The translations under genes and the position numbers were made by a program. Positions 32,486-40,210 of a DNA stretch of 64,000 bases are shown in pieces; within the stretch, counting starts at the first letter, position 1, and every line of letters starts with the position of its first letter. The notes under the pieces were generated by a model. It was not told where the DNA came from. It ran no database searches and saw only the letters and a program-made list of their open reading frames with translations. Origin of the DNA: Sphingomonas sp. (GTDB lineage Bacteria > Pseudomonadota > Alphaproteobacteria > Sphingomonadales > Sphingomonadaceae); contig NZ_QFOB01000003.1 of the NCBI RefSeq assembly GCF_003248515.1, forward strand, positions 1 to 64,000, written 5' to 3'.

Positions 32486-33697
32486 ATGGCGACGACGGCG
32501 ACCGAGACCGAAACCGATCTGGTGCTGACCCCACCGACGCCGGTGCAGGCGATCGCGCCCGCCAGGGCGGCGGGCCTCGTTCCATTGAAGGACGAGCAGA
32601 AGAGCCAGCTGGAGGAGAAGGCCGAGGGCTTCGTCGAGGATCTCGCCGCGCTCGATGCCAATTCGCCCGAATTCGGCAAGAAGGTGGATCAGATCACCAA
32701 TATGGGCCGGCGCGAGATTGCCGAGGCCGCCGGCCAGTCCAACCGTTTCCTCGATCGCCCGGTGCGCGCGATGGATGGGGAGAGCGGCGTCGGCGCGGAC
32801 CTTGCAGAACTGCGCCGCACGATCGAGGATCTTGATCCCGGCCGGAAGGGCAATCTGCTCGCGCCCAAGAAGCTGTTCGGCGTGATTCCGTTCGGCAACA
32901 AGCTGCGCAATTATTTCGACAGCTACAAATCGGCCCAGACCCACATTTCCTCGATTCTCTCCTCGCTCTCCTCGGGCAAGGACGAACTCATCAAGGACAA
33001 TGCCGCGATCGATGTGGAGCGGCAGAATATGTGGGCGGCGATGGGCCGGCTGGAGCAGATGATCCATGTCGCCAAGGCGCTGGATACGAAGCTGGAGGCC
33101 AAGGCGCTGGATCTCGACAGCACCGATCCCGTGAAGGCCAAGGCGATCCGCGAGACGGCGCTCTTCTATGTCCGCCAGCGAGCGCAGGATCTGTTGACGC
33201 AAATGGCGGTGACCGTGCAGGGCTATCTGGCGCTGGATCTCGTCAAGAAGAACAATGTGGAGCTGGTGAAGGGCGTCGATCGCGCCTCCACCACCACTGT
33301 TTCCGCGCTGCGCACGGCCGTCACGGTCGCGCAGGCGCTGACCAATCAGAAGCTGGTGCTCCAGCAGATCACGCAGCTGAACACCACCACCGCCAACATC
33401 ATCGACAGCACGGGTGAGCTTCTGCGCAGCCAGACGGGCGAGATCCACAAGCAGGCGGCCGCCTCCACCATCCCGCTCGAAACGCTGCAACGCGCCTTCC
33501 AGAACATCTACGACACGATGGATTCGATCGATCGCTTCAAGCTGGAGGCGCTGGATTCGATGAAGACCACCGTGAACAGCCTGACGAGCGAGGTGGAAAA
33601 ATCGCGCGGCTATATCGCGCGGGCGGAAGGCGCCGCGCAGGCGCGCTTGACGGGCGGGGGCACGACGCCCGAAGATCCGTTCAAGCCGGTCGGCTGA
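32486..33697 (+). CDS. telA: TelA family (toxic anion resistance/YaaN-like) protein
   Basis: 403 aa from ATG 32486 (GGAG upstream). Typical TelA segments include NKLRNYFDSYKSAQTHI, ALDTKLEAKALDLD, ALFYVRQRAQDLLTQMAVTV and DRASTTTVSALRTAVTVAQA; it is helical and coiled-coil rich. The family is linked to tellurite and antimicrobial-peptide tolerance but its mechanism is unknown. The XpaC-like membrane gene follows 17 bp later, matching the xpaC-yaaN pairing of Bacillus. Confidence 0.9.
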   Translation: MATTATETETDLVLTPPTPVQAIAPARAAGLVPLKDEQKSQLEEKAEGFVEDLAALDANSPEFGKKVDQITNMGRREIAEAAGQSNRFLDRPVRAMDGESGVGADLAELRRTIEDLDPGRKGNLLAPKKLFGVIPFGNKLRNYFDSYKSAQTHISSILSSLSSGKDELIKDNAAIDVERQNMWAAMGRLEQMIHVAKALDTKLEAKALDLDSTDPVKAKAIRETALFYVRQRAQDLLTQMAVTVQGYLALDLVKKNNVELVKGVDRASTTTVSALRTAVTVAQALTNQKLVLQQITQLNTTTANIIDSTGELLRSQTGEIHKQAAASTIPLETLQRAFQNIYDTMDSIDRFKLEALDSMKTTVNSLTSEVEKSRGYIARAEGAAQARLTGGGTTPEDPFKPVG

Positions 33698-33714
33698 GGC
33701 AGGAACAGAGCAAG

Positions 33715-34419
33715 ATGCCCGATCCCCATCGCGTGGTCGCCGATGCAGAGGCGCTGCTGCGCCGCGTTTCCGACGAGGGCCGCGTCCAGGCCCGCCGCGA
33801 ACGCCGCAAGCGCAATGCCGCGGCGATACGCACGCTGCGCCGGCTGGCGGTCGCCACGGCCGCCGTCTTCGCCGCCGCGATCGTCTGGGCCATGGCGATC
33901 GGGCCGATCGGCATGATCGGCTTCACCGGCGCGCTGCTCGCGCTCGTCGCGGCATGGGCGATCATCCTCTTCTCGTCCCGCAGCATCGAGGAAACGCCCG
34001 AACGCCTTGTCCAGAGCGATCTCGCCCGCCTCGCCCCCCGCACCGAGACGTGGCTTCAGGCGCAGCGCCCGCTGCTGCCCCCGCCCGCCGCGCGCCTGAT
34101 TGACGGGATCGGCGTGAAGCTGGATGCGCTGGGCCCGCAGCTCGCCGCGCTCGATCCCAACGAACCCGCCGCCGCCGGCATCCGCAAGTTGCTGGCCGAG
34201 GAGCTGCCGGAGCTGATCCAGGGCTATGCGCGCGTGCCCCTGTCGCTGCGCAAGGCGCGCGACGGCATCGGGCCGGACGTGCAGCTGATGCAGGGGCTGA
34301 GCGCGGTGGATGACGAGCTCGCCCGGATGAGCGAGGATCTGGCAGCCGGCGACATGCGCGCGCTGGCCACGCAGGGCCGCTATCTCGAGCTGAAATATAA
34401 GGACGAAACCGAAGGCTGA
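33715..34419 (+). CDS. XpaC-like membrane protein partner of TelA
   Basis: 234 aa. Two adjacent transmembrane helices (LAVATAAVFAAAIVWAMAI and GFTGALLALVAAWAIILF) are followed by a helical cytoplasmic-type region (QRPLLPPPAARLIDGIGVKL, then SAVDDELARMSEDLAAGD). The C-terminal helix pattern and position after telA fit XpaC-like (5-bromo-4-chloroindolyl phosphate hydrolysis) proteins. Assignment leans on context. Confidence 0.65.
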   Translation: MPDPHRVVADAEALLRRVSDEGRVQARRERRKRNAAAIRTLRRLAVATAAVFAAAIVWAMAIGPIGMIGFTGALLALVAAWAIILFSSRSIEETPERLVQSDLARLAPRTETWLQAQRPLLPPPAARLIDGIGVKLDALGPQLAALDPNEPAAAGIRKLLAEELPELIQGYARVPLSLRKARDGIGPDVQLMQGLSAVDDELARMSEDLAAGDMRALATQGRYLELKYKDETEG

Positions 34420-34436
34420 CACCGCCCTTGCGTCGA

Positions 34437-34943
34437 ATGGCTCGATCGATGCTCCGCGCCGGATTCATGAGTCTGTCGATCATGCAGGCGGCACTGCTGA
34501 TGGCGTGCACCGACCAGCGCCCGCACGCCCCCGTCTCTTCGGACACCCCTCTGCCCCAGCGTCTTGCTGCCGCCGATCCCACCAACGGGGCACGTCTGTT
34601 CCGCCAGTGCGCCGCCTGTCACAGCCTCGGCGTCGGCACCGGGGATCGGGACGGGCCGAACCTGTGGGCCGTTCTCGGAGCCGCCGTTGCAACGAACAGT
34701 CCGCGCTTCGCCTATACGGCCGCGTTGAAGCGCGCCGGAGGGCGCTGGACGTGCGAGCGGATGGATGCGTGGCTGGCCGATCCGGGGCGTTTCGCGCCGG
34801 GCAGCGCGATGGCCTTTCCCGGGCTGAGCGATGGGGCCGATCGGGCCGACGTGATCGCCCTGCTGGCCCAAAGCGGAGGCACGATCACGGATGCCAGTTG
34901 TCGCGCCCTCGCCGTGGGGCCGGATGCCCGAACGGGAATGTGA
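34437..34943 (+). CDS. Lipoprotein-type monoheme cytochrome c
   Basis: 168 aa. Signal region with MQAALLMAC (lipobox-like) and the heme-binding CAACH, preceded by GARLFRQC and followed by DGPNLW, as in class I cytochromes. AMAFPGLSD offers the distal Met ligand, and DVIALLAQ closes the fold. An acceptor or donor in periplasmic electron transfer. ATG 34437 was chosen over a TTG 9 nt earlier. No oxidase genes adjoin. Confidence 0.85.
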   Translation: MARSMLRAGFMSLSIMQAALLMACTDQRPHAPVSSDTPLPQRLAAADPTNGARLFRQCAACHSLGVGTGDRDGPNLWAVLGAAVATNSPRFAYTAALKRAGGRWTCERMDAWLADPGRFAPGSAMAFPGLSDGADRADVIALLAQSGGTITDASCRALAVGPDARTGM

Positions 34944-34970
34944 CGGCGAGATCCGGCGCAGCCGAAATGC

Positions 34971-35705
34971 TCACGGCTCGGCCACGTCCCGCGCCTCCAC
35001 GCGTAGCCGCCCGTCCTTTACCCTCAGTTCGTTGAACGAAGGCGCGCTGGTGCGCGTGCGCTCCGATAGCGTGCCCGCGCCGATCAGGCGCACGCGCCGC
35101 CCGCCCGCATCCCGCGCCACATCGAAGGCGTCGTGCACATGGCCGGAAAGCACCGCATCCGCCCCGGCCTCCGCCAGCAGCGCCAGAGCGCCCTCGCCGC
35201 CCAGCGTATCGCCATGGCCCGCGAAATCGGTGCGGACGAGCGGATGGTGACAGGTCACCAGCGCAATCGCCCCCGCCGGCTTTTCCGCCAGCAGCGCCAG
35301 CGCGCGGATCAGCCCCGATCGCGAGACGCGCCCCCAGGACAGGCGGCGCGGCTGGATGCGCGCGGTTGTCTTCAGGGGCACGATCATCACGCCCGGCAGA
35401 TCCACCGGGCGATCCATGGCGGCGGCAAGCCGCGCGAAACGCTTATAGGGATCCAGCAGGCGTTGGACCGGGTTGAAGTACGGCAGATCGTGATTGCCGG
35501 GCTCGATCGTCACCGGCACGCCCAGTGATTTCAGCCACTCCGTCGCGGCCGCGAATTCGTGGGAGCGCGCACGCATCGTGAGATCGCCGGTGCAGATCAC
35601 GGCATCGGGCTTCTCCGTGCGCACGATCTCCGCGAAGCGCGCCACCGCGGCTTCATCCTCGCGGCCGAAATGCAGATCGGAAACATGGAACAGGCGGATC
35701 GTCAT
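34971..35705 (-). CDS. Calcineurin-like metallophosphoesterase
   Basis: 244 aa. The metal-binding blocks are FHVSDLHFG (D, H), ICTGDLTM, EPGNHDLPYF (GNHD), TCHHPL and SGHVHDAF. This is the family of cyclic nucleotide phosphodiesterases and related hydrolases (CpdA-like). The start at 35705 sits directly before the first strand, as is standard. Substrate unknown. Confidence 0.9.
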   Translation of the reverse strand: MTIRLFHVSDLHFGREDEAAVARFAEIVRTEKPDAVICTGDLTMRARSHEFAAATEWLKSLGVPVTIEPGNHDLPYFNPVQRLLDPYKRFARLAAAMDRPVDLPGVMIVPLKTTARIQPRRLSWGRVSRSGLIRALALLAEKPAGAIALVTCHHPLVRTDFAGHGDTLGGEGALALLAEAGADAVLSGHVHDAFDVARDAGGRRVRLIGAGTLSERTRTSAPSFNELRVKDGRLRVEARDVAEP

Positions 35706-35850
35706 GCCCGGGGGGACGCGCGGGGCGCGATCGCGGTTCCCCCGGCGCCAGTCTGCCGTTCGCGTCACAGCTCCTTCAGGAAACAGCAAACGCTGTCCTA
35801 CGAATAACCATATGGGTTATATTCTGCGTTTCTCTCAACCGGAGTCGCCC

Positions 35851-36141
35851 ATGTCCACGCAGATCCAGGCCGAGCTTCCCGTGCCGTTTCCGCCCGAAGC
35901 CGCCGCCGATGGCTTCACGCGCCGCGCCCGCCCCACCTTCCTCTACGTGATGTATGTCCTGCTGCTTGCCGCCATGCCAGTCGGCCTGCTCGCCGCTTTC
36001 CGACCCGCCGCCGCGCAGGCGATCGCCGCGGGCATGCGCGCCTATTTCGCGGCGATTCCGGAGCCGCTCTATGCACTCTTCGGCACCGGCTATCTCGGCT
36101 ATACGGTAGCCCGCGAATGGGGAAAGGCGCGTGCGCGATAG
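35851..36141 (+). CDS. Orphan holin-like protein (3-TM, gene-transfer-agent type)
   Basis: 96 aa; GGAG 6 nt before ATG 35851. RRARPTFLYVMYVLLLAAMP, then FRPAAAQAIAAGMRAYFAAI, PLYALFGTGYLGYTVAREW: two or three hydrophobic helices in the pattern of the Holin_3TM family linked to gene-transfer-agent release. It stands alone between a phosphoesterase and hslV with no other phage genes nearby. A short CCATATGG palindrome lies upstream (35808-35815). Family call is from recall of the pattern. Confidence 0.65.
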   Translation: MSTQIQAELPVPFPPEAAADGFTRRARPTFLYVMYVLLLAAMPVGLLAAFRPAAAQAIAAGMRAYFAAIPEPLYALFGTGYLGYTVAREWGKARAR

Positions 36142-36304
36142 GCCCGGCCGCCGCAGGCGCGCATATGATCGCAAGCGGGTGCACACCTGCCGGGGAGGTG
36201 CCATTTCCGTGTGACTTTCCGTTTCCGGCGGGCTTGCGGATCGGCCCGCATTGCAGCCCCCGCGCCGCGCCACCATATCCGCCCCGCAACGAACCGGAAC
36301 GGAC

Positions 36305-36871
36305 ATGAGCGAAGACAAGATTGGCTGGCACGGCACGACGATCCTCTCCGTGCGCAGGAACGGCAAGGTGGTGGTGGCCGGAGACGGCCAGGTTTCGATG
36401 GGCAACACGGTGATGAAGCCCAATGCGCGCAAGGTGCGCCGGCTGGGCGAGGGCGGCCACGTCATCGCCGGCTTCGCGGGCGCCACGGCGGACGCCTTCA
36501 CCCTGTTCGAACGGCTGGAACGCAAGCTGGAGCAATATCGCGGCGCGCTCCTCCGCGCGGCGGTGGAACTGGCCAAGGACTGGCGCACCGACAAATATCT
36601 GCGCAATCTCGAAGCACTGATGATCGTGGCCGACAAGGACGTGACCCTGATCCTTACCGGCAATGGCGACGTGCTGGAGCCCGAGAACGGCATCGCCGCG
36701 ATCGGTTCGGGCGGCAATTACGCGCTCTCCGCCGCCCGCGCTCTGGTCGATTACGAACAGGATCCAGAGACGATCTGCCGCAAGGCGATGGGAATCGCCG
36801 CCGATCTCTGCGTGTTCACCAACGGCAATCTCACGATCGAAACGATCGAGGAACCGAAGTCCGACGACTGA
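36305..36871 (+). CDS. hslV: ATP-dependent protease proteolytic subunit HslV
   Basis: 188 aa. GWHGTTILSVRR supplies the catalytic Thr after an N-terminal extension (usual in alphaproteobacteria; E. coli starts directly at MTTIV). VVAGDGQVSMGNTVMKPNARK, FAGATADAFTLFERLE and IGSGGNYALSAARAL are HslV signatures. Forms a two-ring peptidase with HslU, the next gene. Confidence 0.97.
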   Translation: MSEDKIGWHGTTILSVRRNGKVVVAGDGQVSMGNTVMKPNARKVRRLGEGGHVIAGFAGATADAFTLFERLERKLEQYRGALLRAAVELAKDWRTDKYLRNLEALMIVADKDVTLILTGNGDVLEPENGIAAIGSGGNYALSAARALVDYEQDPETICRKAMGIAADLCVFTNGNLTIETIEEPKSDD

Positions 36872-36975
36872 ACCCGTCCCTGGAAGGAAGGGGTTGGGGC
36901 GGGTCGCCGCCTCGCGCGCCCTCTCCTTCTCTTCCACCCTCCCCCCGGCCCCTCCCTTTTCGGGAGGGGAGAAGG
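36872..36975. repeat. Palindromic intergenic repeat between hslV and hslU
   Basis: G-rich left part (GGAAGGAAGGGGTTGGGGCGGG) and C-rich right part can pair, with a tight terminal hairpin CCCCTCCC/GGGAGGGG (36949-36956/36962-36969). It resembles the common CCCTCCC-type interspersed repeats of sphingomonads. The last arm abuts the hslU ribosome site. Confidence 0.6.
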
Positions 36976-36981
36976 ATGCAA

Positions 36982-38280
36982 ATGAACCAGTCCCTTACCC
37001 CCAAGGCCATTGTCGCGGCGCTCGACGCGCATATCGTGGGCCAGACCGATGCCAAGCGCGCCGTCGCCGTCGCCCTCCGCAATCGCTGGCGGCGCCAGCG
37101 CCTGCCGGAGGATCTGCGCGACGAGGTCTCGCCGAAGAACATCCTGATGATCGGGCCCACTGGCTGCGGCAAGACGGAGATCAGCCGCCGCCTCGCGAAG
37201 CTGGCCGATGCGCCCTTCGTGAAGGTGGAGGCCACCAAGTTCACCGAGGTCGGCTATGTCGGCCGCGATGTGGAACAGATCGCGCGCGATCTGGTGGAGG
37301 AGGCGATCCGTCTCGAAAAGGAGCGCCGCCGCGCCGCCGTGAAGGACAAGGCGGAGGACGCCGCTATGTCCCGCCTGCTGGATGCGCTCGTCGGCAAGGA
37401 TGCGTCCGAAGCCACGCGCACCGCCTTCCGCCAGCGTTTCCAGGACGGCCATCTCGACCAGTCCGAGATCGAGATCGAGCTGGAGGATACGGGCGGCGCG
37501 CAGATGGAGATACCGGGCATGCCCGGCCAGATGAGCATGATCAATCTGGGCGACATCATGGGCAAGCTCGGCGGATCGAAGCTCAAGAAGCGCAAGCTGC
37601 CCGTGCGCGCAGCCTGGGCCAAGCTGGTGGACGAGGAGGCCGACAAGCGGCTGGATCAGGACGAGGTGAGCCGGCAGGCGCTGGCCGATGCCGAAGCCAA
37701 TGGCATCGTCTTCCTCGATGAGGTGGACAAGATCGCCGTGTCCGATGTGCGCGGCGGCTCCGTCAGCCGCGAGGGCGTCCAGCGCGATCTGCTGCCGCTG
37801 ATCGAGGGCACCACCGTCGCCACGAAATATGGCCCGATGAAAACCGATCACGTCCTCTTCATCGCATCGGGCGCCTTTCATGTCGCCAAACCCAGCGATC
37901 TGCTGCCCGAGCTTCAGGGGCGCCTCCCGATCCGCGTCGAGCTGAAGGCGCTCACCGAGGCTGATTTCGTGCGCATCCTTTCGGACACGCGCGCCAGCCT
38001 CACCGAGCAATATCGCGCGCTGATCGCCACGGAGGGCGTGGAGATCGCCTTCACCGACGATGGCATCGCCGCCATCGCGCGCATCGCCGCGCAGGTGAAC
38101 GATCAGATCGAGAATATCGGCGCCCGCCGTCTCCAGACCGTGATGGAGAAATTGCTGGAGGAAGTGAGCTTCGACGCGGAGGATCGCCAGGGCACGACGA
38201 TCACCGTCGACGCCGCCTATGTCGAGGCCCAGCTCTCGGCCGTGGCGCGCGATACGGATCTGTCGAAATATGTGCTGTAG
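36982..38280 (+). CDS. hslU: HslU, ATPase and unfoldase of the HslUV protease
   Basis: 432 aa from ATG 36982, with GAAGG 6 nt upstream (an in-frame ATG at 36976 abuts that site). LTPKAIVAALDAHIVGQTDA opens the protein; Walker A is MIGPTGCGKTEIS, Walker B NGIVFLDEVDKI, and the I-domain and sensor II (IGARRLQTVMEKLLEEVSF) follow, ending SKYVL as HslU proteins do. Unfolds substrates for HslV. Co-transcribed with hslV across the repeat. Confidence 0.97.
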   Translation: MNQSLTPKAIVAALDAHIVGQTDAKRAVAVALRNRWRRQRLPEDLRDEVSPKNILMIGPTGCGKTEISRRLAKLADAPFVKVEATKFTEVGYVGRDVEQIARDLVEEAIRLEKERRRAAVKDKAEDAAMSRLLDALVGKDASEATRTAFRQRFQDGHLDQSEIEIELEDTGGAQMEIPGMPGQMSMINLGDIMGKLGGSKLKKRKLPVRAAWAKLVDEEADKRLDQDEVSRQALADAEANGIVFLDEVDKIAVSDVRGGSVSREGVQRDLLPLIEGTTVATKYGPMKTDHVLFIASGAFHVAKPSDLLPELQGRLPIRVELKALTEADFVRILSDTRASLTEQYRALIATEGVEIAFTDDGIAAIARIAAQVNDQIENIGARRLQTVMEKLLEEVSFDAEDRQGTTITVDAAYVEAQLSAVARDTDLSKYVL

Positions 38281-38294
38281 CGCCGCCGTGGTAG

Positions 38295-38326
38295 CGGAAC
38301 GCTTCCGTTCCGGTTAAGTCTTCCCC
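38295..38326 (+). terminator. Weak hairpin after hslU
   Basis: A 7-bp stem (38295-38301/38306-38312) with CTTC loop is followed by a T-containing stretch (GGTTAAGTCTTCC). A modest terminator before the zeta-like gene. Confidence 0.45.
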
Positions 38327-38344
38327 TCGGTCGGGGGGCTGAAA

Positions 38345-39169
38345 TTGGCGACAAAGGCGGATCTGTTTCGGGCGGCGTTCTACGCCTGGGCTCACAATAG
38401 CCGAGAGATCGATAGCACCGCAGTCCTCGCCCACCTCAACCACGGGCAACGTGCACGATTGCTGGAGATCCGGGAGGCGCTGAATGAGGTTGTCGAGACG
38501 GTCGACATCCACCGCCAGAACGGAACCTACACGCGGGACCGGCTGAAGCTGCATCAGACGATCATAAGCCGCATCCTCGATGTCGAAACGCTCGTCCGAT
38601 CGACACCGAGGCCGGGCCGTCGGCCTATCATGATGATGCTGGGCGGCCGCGGAGGATCAGGGAAGAGTTGGTTTCGGAATCGGGTCTATGACGAGGCGTT
38701 TCTCGTCATAGACCCGGATGCCGTGAAAGCCGAACTGCCGGGCTATGAAGGCTGGAATGCCTTCGCCTTTCATGAGGAGAGCAGCGACATAGTCGAGGTT
38801 CTCGTGCGGACCGCCGCCGCGCTCGGCCTTAACGTCGTCCTCGACGTGACGATGAAGAGTCGAGCCGGCGCGCTTCAGAAACTATCCATGTTCGCTGGGA
38901 CTCATGATATCTTCATCCATTACATGTTTCTTCCAAGAATAGATGCCGCCGTTCGGGCATCGATTCGCGCCGCTGCCCCAGGAGGGCGCTACGTTCCGAT
39001 CGAAGTCATTCTCGATAACCGCGACAATGAGGCCGTATTCGACGAAGCGAGAAACGAAAAGAGCGGATGGTCGTTCAGGGACAACCTTGTTTCCATGGGC
39101 GAACATCCGAAACTCATTTCGGAATACTCCAAAAATACGCTTGACCCCCAAATCAGGAAGCCTAGATAA
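38345..39169 (+). CDS. Zeta-toxin-like P-loop kinase
   Basis: 274 aa with a TTG start (38345, GGGGGG upstream; no ATG before the P-loop). LGGRGGSGKSWF (P-loop, 99-110), FLVIDPDAVKAELPGY (catalytic Asp), HEESSDIVEVL and NVVLDVTMKS form the zeta-toxin/UDP-GlcNAc kinase core. The first 95 residues are a helical extension. Zeta toxins phosphorylate UDP-GlcNAc and block peptidoglycan synthesis. GC and codon use are lower than neighbours. No epsilon-type antitoxin precedes it; the next gene may be the partner. Confidence 0.82.
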   Translation: MATKADLFRAAFYAWAHNSREIDSTAVLAHLNHGQRARLLEIREALNEVVETVDIHRQNGTYTRDRLKLHQTIISRILDVETLVRSTPRPGRRPIMMMLGGRGGSGKSWFRNRVYDEAFLVIDPDAVKAELPGYEGWNAFAFHEESSDIVEVLVRTAAALGLNVVLDVTMKSRAGALQKLSMFAGTHDIFIHYMFLPRIDAAVRASIRAAAPGGRYVPIEVILDNRDNEAVFDEARNEKSGWSFRDNLVSMGEHPKLISEYSKNTLDPQIRKPR

Positions 39170-39174
39170 AGCTT

Positions 39175-39474
39175 ATGGATGATCGGATCAGTCGGCTGAT
39201 CGCTCAGCGCCCCGAAGCCGGGGATGCGGTCGAATGCCGGGAGATCGCCGCAAATTACCTTCTGGACGTCCTGCCCGCGCACGTTCTTCGAAAACTGGCC
39301 AAGAAGGTCACGGACAAGACCCTGGCCGCCAGGCCCGTGCCCGCCTCCACGGTCAGGAAGGCCACGGTGTCGGCCGCGACCCTGCGACGGCGGGTAGATG
39401 AGGTCAACGCGCGCAAGGCGGCGAAAAAGGTGGTCATTTCCCTTCAGGAGCAGGTAATCGCCGGGGAGGAATAG
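39175..39474 (+). CDS. Small basic helical protein coupled to the zeta-like kinase (possible antitoxin)
   Basis: 99 aa, 5 bp after the kinase gene. DDRISRLIAQRPEAGDAVEC, then NYLLDVLPAHVLRKLAKKVT and a Lys/Arg-rich C-terminal part. No known domain. Its position suggests a cognate antitoxin or regulator in a toxin-first arrangement, unlike classical epsilon-zeta. Inference from neighbourhood only. Confidence 0.7.
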   Translation: MDDRISRLIAQRPEAGDAVECREIAANYLLDVLPAHVLRKLAKKVTDKTLAARPVPASTVRKATVSAATLRRRVDEVNARKAAKKVVISLQEQVIAGEE

Positions 39475-39494
39475 TCCTCGGGAAAACTTGCCAC

Positions 39495-40127
39495 ATGTCG
39501 ATTGTCGAACGCATCCTCGCGCCCGTCGCCGCCTGGATCATCTCCGTCATCTCGGCGGGCGGCTATCTGGGCATCGTCGGGCTGATGGCGATCGAAAGCG
39601 CCTGCATTCCCCTGCCTTCCGAGATCATCATGCCGTTCGCCGGCTATCTCGTCTCCACCGGGCGCTTTTCGTTGCTCTGGGCGGCCACCGCCGGCGCCAT
39701 CGGCTGCAATCTCGGCTCGATCGTCGCCTATGAGGTCGGCAAGCGCGGCGGGCGGCCGTTCGTGGAGCGCTGGGGCAAATATGTGCTGCTCAACATGCAC
39801 GATCTGGAATTGGCCGAGCGCTTCTTCGCCCGCTGGGGCAGCGCGACCGTGCTGATCTGCCGGCTGCTGCCCTTCGTCCGCTCCTTCATCGCCTTCCCGG
39901 CCGGTGTGGCGCGGATGCCGCTCGTGAAGTTCCATATCTATACGTTCGTGGGATCCTGGCCGTGGTGCTTCGGGCTGGCCTGGGTCGGCATGAAACTGGG
40001 CGCGGCCTGGCACACCGATCCGCGGCTCGGCCGGATCCTCCACAGCGCAGACGCCGCGGTCGTGGCGGTGCTCGCGATCGGCATCGTCTTCATCCTCTGG
40101 CACAAGCTGAAGAAACCGGCGCGCTGA
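39495..40127 (+). CDS. dedA: DedA family (VTT/SNARE-associated) membrane protein
   Basis: 210 aa with four to five hydrophobic helices. ESACIPLPSEIIMPFAGYLV is the DedA E-x-P-x-PSE motif; GSIVAYEVGKRGGR and CRLLPFVRSFIAFPAG supply the conserved Arg-rich re-entrant loops. DedA proteins are implicated in polyprenyl phosphate and phospholipid flipping and envelope integrity. Confidence 0.92.
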   Translation: MSIVERILAPVAAWIISVISAGGYLGIVGLMAIESACIPLPSEIIMPFAGYLVSTGRFSLLWAATAGAIGCNLGSIVAYEVGKRGGRPFVERWGKYVLLNMHDLELAERFFARWGSATVLICRLLPFVRSFIAFPAGVARMPLVKFHIYTFVGSWPWCFGLAWVGMKLGAAWHTDPRLGRILHSADAAVVAVLAIGIVFILWHKLKKPAR

Positions 40128-40173
40128 GACGCGTCCGCCCTTCCCTTCGTCCGCGCTGAGCCCGGGGCGGCAC

Positions 40174-40202
40174 AAAAAAAGGGCGCTCCCGAAGGAGCGC
40201 CC
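40174..40202 (-). terminator. Rho-independent terminator of the DEAD-box helicase gene
   Basis: A 9-bp stem GGGCGCTCC/GGAGCGCCC (40181-40189/40194-40202) with CGAA loop; on the minus strand seven T residues follow (40180-40174). Confidence 0.92.
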
Positions 40203-40210
40203 CGTTCCGT

